Shown here piece after piece: positions 31,570-33,215 of a stretch of DNA of 33,215 bases. The translations under genes and the position numbers were made by a program. The stretch lies in contig NZ_DXLG01000002.1 in assembly GCF_019414865.1 (NCBI RefSeq), positions 1 through 33,215 of the forward strand, written 5' to 3'. The notes beneath the pieces are model-generated. The model did not search any database and was not told the origin of the DNA. It saw nothing but the letters and a program-made list of their open reading frames with translations. The DNA is from Veillonella sp. GTDB taxonomy: Bacteria > Bacillota > Negativicutes > Veillonellales > Veillonellaceae. Position 1 is the stretch's first letter; the number at the start of each line of letters is the position of its first letter.

Positions 31570-32853
31570 ATGGCAACAAGTATGGTTATCGGCACTCAAT
31601 GGGGTGACGAGGGTAAAGGTAAAATCGTTGACTGGATCGCGGAACGTGCAGACGTTGTAGTGCGCAGTCAAGGTGGTAATAATGCAGGTCATACTGTTGT
31701 GGTAGATGATAAAGCATTTGCTCTTCGCCTTTTACCAAGCGGCATTTTGTACGATAACAAACAAAATATCGTGGGTACTGGTGTTGTAATCGACCCTAAA
31801 GTTTTGTTACAAGAAATTGAAGGCCTTGAAAAACAAGGTAAATCTGCAAAATCCCTTCATATTTCCGACCGTGCGCATGTTATCATGCCATATCATATCG
31901 CTTTAGATAATGCAGAGGAAGCATCCAAAGGTGATGCTAAAATCGGTACTACTAAAAACGGTATCGGTCCTTGCTATGCTGATAAAATTAACCGTATCGG
32001 CATCCGTATCTGCGACTTGTATGACCTTGAAACATTCAAACAAAAATTAGCATACAATGTAGAATTCAAAAATAAAATGCTTACTAAAGTTTATGATGCT
32101 GAACCAGTTAACTATGATGAAATTTTAGCGGATTACATCAAATATGCTGAAGCATTGAAACCATATGTAACAGATACTAACATCGCTGTTCTTAAAGCAG
32201 TTAAAGAGGACAAAAAGGTATTGTTCGAAGGCGCTCAAGCTACTATGCTTGACCTTGACCATGGTACATATCCATTCGTAACATCCTCTCATCCAATCGC
32301 TGGTGGTGCTTCCACAGGCGCTGGTATTGGTCCAAACTACTTGAAAAATATCTTCGGCGTTGTAAAAGCGTATGCAACACGTGTTGGTGCAGGTCCATTC
32401 CCTACAGAACTTCTTGATGAAACTGGCGACAACCTTCGCAAACTTGGTCATGAGTTCGGTACTGTAACTGGTCGTCCTCGTCGTTGTGGTTGGTTAGACC
32501 TTATGGTTGTAAAATACGCTGCAGGTCTTAACAGCTTAGATTACCTCGCTATTACACGTTTGGATATCCTTGATTCCTTCAAAGAATTGAAAATCTGCGT
32601 AGGTTATAAATTGAATGGTAAAGATGTAGAAGGTTTCCCAGCTAACTTGAAAGATCTTGAAGCATGCGAAGCTGTTTACGAAACATTGCCAGGTTGGGAA
32701 ACAGATATCTCTGGTATCCGCAAATACGAAGACCTTCCTGAAAATGCTCGTAAATATGTAGAACGTATTGCAGAAGTAACAGGTGTACCTTTGGGTATCG
32801 TATCCGTTGGCCCTAACCGTAACCAAACAATCGATTTAGTAAATGTATTCTAA
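31570..32853 (+). CDS. purA: Adenylosuccinate synthetase
   Basis: The 427-residue enzyme has the GTP-binding GTQWGDEGKGKIVDW with the catalytic Asp and Lys, GGNNAGHTV with the catalytic His, KNGIGPCYADK, and FEGAQATMLDLDHGTYPFVTSS. It joins IMP and aspartate using GTP, the first step from IMP to AMP, and is complete at the usual length. The ATG at 31570 follows TGGAGG; an in-frame ATG at 31528 overlaps the -10 and cannot be the start. It is a single gene with its own PurBox-bearing promoter. Confidence 0.96.
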   Translation: MATSMVIGTQWGDEGKGKIVDWIAERADVVVRSQGGNNAGHTVVVDDKAFALRLLPSGILYDNKQNIVGTGVVIDPKVLLQEIEGLEKQGKSAKSLHISDRAHVIMPYHIALDNAEEASKGDAKIGTTKNGIGPCYADKINRIGIRICDLYDLETFKQKLAYNVEFKNKMLTKVYDAEPVNYDEILADYIKYAEALKPYVTDTNIAVLKAVKEDKKVLFEGAQATMLDLDHGTYPFVTSSHPIAGGASTGAGIGPNYLKNIFGVVKAYATRVGAGPFPTELLDETGDNLRKLGHEFGTVTGRPRRCGWLDLMVVKYAAGLNSLDYLAITRLDILDSFKELKICVGYKLNGKDVEGFPANLKDLEACEAVYETLPGWETDISGIRKYEDLPENARKYVERIAEVTGVPLGIVSVGPNRNQTIDLVNVF

Positions 32854-32894
32854 GCTATACTAATTTGGTATAATTGGTTTGCGCTAGGGGAGAC

Positions 32895-32925
32895 TAGAAT
32901 TTATCATTATAAATTCTATGTTTTT
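32895..32925 (+). terminator. First hairpin after purA
   Basis: TAGAATTTAT (32895-32904) and ATAAATTCTA (32909-32918) form a perfect 10-bp stem with a CATT loop, followed by TGTTTTT. The stem is AT-rich, so on its own it is a weak terminator. Confidence 0.5.
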
Positions 32926-32962
32926 CCTACTATACAATCGACTTATAGAATTATACAGATAA

Positions 32963-32985
32963 GGCCCCTCTATGAGGGGTCTTTT
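32963..32985 (+). terminator. Terminator after purA
   Basis: GGCCCCTC (32963-32970) pairs with GAGGGGTC (32974-32981), one G-U pair, around TAT and before TTTT. It is a compact GC-rich terminator. Confidence 0.8.
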
Positions 32986-33215
32986 GTATTGAAAGTCATT
33001 AGAACACAAAATCGGTATAGTTTACATCTAATCCTTTAGATTGCTAATATAGTGCGGTATATCGAAGTATGCTATATGGTTATTAGAAAATCGCTATATC
33101 GAAAATTCTATAGAAAACAATTGCACAAAACCATTATATATACATTTTTATGTATAACTAAATAAATCTATGAGATGAAAATTTATTTAAAATATTCATA
33201 GCGAATAGCCTATAG
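32986..33215. other. AT-rich tail of the window without a visible gene
   Basis: I see no convincing gene or promoter here. TATATCGAA occurs twice (near 33059 and 33105) with other dyad-like words around it, which may be part of a control region for a gene beyond the window. Confidence 0.3.

Noticed and set aside
32869..32925. A possible small RNA after purA, from TATAAT (32869-32874) to the hairpin at 32895-32918
   Set aside because: No acceptable -35 is present and the hairpin is AT-rich; it is more simply part of the purA 3' end.
1..33215. CRISPR arrays, insertion sequences, prophage or tRNA genes
   Set aside because: No regular repeat-spacer array, transposase, integrase, phage structural gene or cloverleaf-like sequence was recognised on either strand.

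Overview
The window looks like a chromosomal segment from a Veillonella-type bacterium (Negativicutes: low GC, Firmicutes-like promoters and ribosome-binding sites, but a diderm envelope). Three things support this. The gene set fits lactate fermentation through the methylmalonyl-CoA pathway: a large FAD/Fe-S lactate-type dehydrogenase and a mutA-mutB-meaB operon behind a cobalamin riboswitch. There is an ExbB-ExbD-TonB system, which needs an outer membrane. There are several lipobox lipoproteins. I assigned the taxon from gene content and style, not from a database search. No rRNA, tRNA, CRISPR array, transposase or phage gene was seen.

Layout. 1-3.9 kb: a redox/stress group with a ferritin-like (rubrerythrin-type) protein, an OhrR-like MarR regulator without any cysteine, a small secreted protein, a double carboxymuconolactone-decarboxylase-domain protein, a site-2 protease and a BFD-like [2Fe-2S] protein. 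4.1-5.3 kb: a lipoprotein NagZ-type glycosidase. 5.3-5.6 kb: a promoter, a short terminator-ended RNA and a 24-codon stub resembling the start of an Abi_2/AbiF protein, probably the relic of an RNA-protein defence or toxin-antitoxin unit. 5.6-9.6 kb: a FucO-type alcohol dehydrogenase, a ClC transporter with an RCK_C tail and a TauE/SafE transporter. 10.1-12.9 kb: the 940-residue FAD/Fe-S dehydrogenase. 13.1-14.8 kb: a TPR lipoprotein, a small membrane protein and a hicAB toxin-antitoxin pair on the minus strand. 15.0-24.8 kb: two paralogous DUF3829-like lipoproteins flank rarD and the mutAB-meaB operon. 25.0-26.9 kb: exbB-exbD-tonB. 27.0-28.6 kb: a small membrane protein and an M48 metallopeptidase. 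28.8-32.9 kb: purB, an Fsr-like MFS transporter and purA.

How the parts may work together. The dehydrogenase would feed lactate carbon to pyruvate. MutAB, with MeaB as its chaperone GTPase, interconverts succinyl-CoA and methylmalonyl-CoA on the way to propionate. purA and purB encode the two steps from IMP to AMP and both carry PurR-like boxes at their promoters. The ferritin-like gene and the MarR gene share a TACAAT...TTGTA operator over their -10 elements, which suggests one small regulon.

The items most worth a second look are the orphan AbiF-like RNA with its gene stub, the cobalamin riboswitch and terminator placed ahead of a cobalamin-dependent enzyme, the cysteine-free OhrR homologue with an OhrR-like operator, and the PurBox arrangement at purB and purA.
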